The position numbers and the translations under genes are program-made. DNA of 64,000 nucleotides from JAJDTT01 sp022827025 (GTDB lineage Bacteria > Acidobacteriota > UBA6911 > RPQK01 > JAJDTT01): positions 372,001 to 436,000 of the forward strand of contig OZ241897.1 of assembly GCA_965203535.1 (NCBI GenBank). The letters are read 5' to 3'. Position 1 is the first letter of the stretch. The number at the start of each line of letters is the position of its first letter. The notes under the pieces are model-generated. The model saw only the letters and a program-made list of their open reading frames with translations. It made no database searches and was not told where the DNA came from. This document shows, in pieces, positions 63,807 through 64,000 of the stretch.

Positions 63807-64000
63807 AGCCACTCTTCGATCTGGTTCCCGGCCTCGTCGATGATCGTCTCCAGAGTACCCTTGGCCAGGACGGCGATGGTGTCCGGGTAACGCCCCGATC
63901 CGTAGGCGGGGGCGGGGGGCAGATAGTTGGCCCGGGCGCCGTTGGCCAGGGACGCCACCATGACGGGCACTCCGGGAAACCGTTCCCGCAACGAAGTCTG
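63803..64000 (-). CDS. C-terminal end of a ceramidase-like protein, 5'-partial
   Basis: The frame is open at the window edge and gives 65 residues before its stop. VMVASLANGARANYLPPAPA then YGSGRYPDTIA and the final amphipathic helix fit the C-terminal part of the neutral/alkaline ceramidase-like catalytic domain (family pattern N-YLP-AYG-G-YE). The rest of the gene lies beyond the window. Confidence 0.55.
   Translation of the reverse strand, partial: QTSLRERFPGVPVMVASLANGARANYLPPAPAYGSGRYPDTIAVLAKGTLETIIDEAGNQIEEWL

Overview
The window is a GC-rich bacterial chromosome segment, probably from an uncultured Acidobacteriota-like lineage. That placement is inference. It rests on a PVC-type cytochrome/HEAT protein, Nramp-like and SSS transporters, an M81 peptidase, Gfo/Idh and heparinase-type sugar genes, and many short palindromic repeats; no rRNA or marker gene settles it. 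Most genes have clear family assignments, but several stretches are built from mobile or repetitive DNA.

Layout. 1-4450: 3' part of a very large helicase/nuclease protein that ends in a LexA-like self-cleaving peptidase domain; its N-terminus and any partner genes lie upstream of the window. 4450-7320: repeats, a TnpB element with inverted ends, a small membrane protein, an operator-like triplet and tRNA-Ala(GGC). 7336-21989: pdxH, then a carbohydrate block (xylB, xylA, secreted glycosidase-like protein, class III aminotransferase, Zn-ribbon protein, SSS transporter, aldo/keto reductase, glycosyltransferase, heparinase-like protein, Gfo/Idh dehydrogenase). 22397-25876: HigBA-type toxin-antitoxin pair, integrase remnant cut by a MITE, 1-Cys peroxiredoxin, PLP decarboxylase. 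26086-29906: two secreted Cache-domain proteins with duplicated C-terminal modules. 30034-34840: SbcD/SbcC-like (YhaO/YhaN-like) pair. 34841-36180: gene-free repeats packed inside a decayed transporter gene. 36390-38713: two small exported proteins and a Tat-exported amidohydrolase.

38785-49499: an accessory island bounded by 35-bp direct repeats that resemble the 5' half of a tRNA. It carries a DUF262/DUF1524 (GmrSD-like) nuclease with an overlapping partner, a trypsin-like protease next to an AbiV/HEPN-like protein, and a phage-type LPD38 protein with small neighbours. 49588-58622: Nramp-like transporter, second glycosidase-like protein, MBL-fold hydrolase, M81 peptidase, TMTC-like TPR membrane protein and GT2 glycosyltransferase. 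58776-63461: second MITE copy, three tandem 436-bp copies of a gene head, then the full-length PVC-type cytochrome/HEAT gene. 63471-64000: repeats and the 3' end of a ceramidase-like gene.

The strongest candidates for something undescribed are the helicase-DUF1998-nuclease-S24 fusion, where the scissile Ala-Gly and the Ser/Lys dyad are all visible, and the protease plus HEPN pair inside the island. All family names come from motif recognition by eye; no database search was run.
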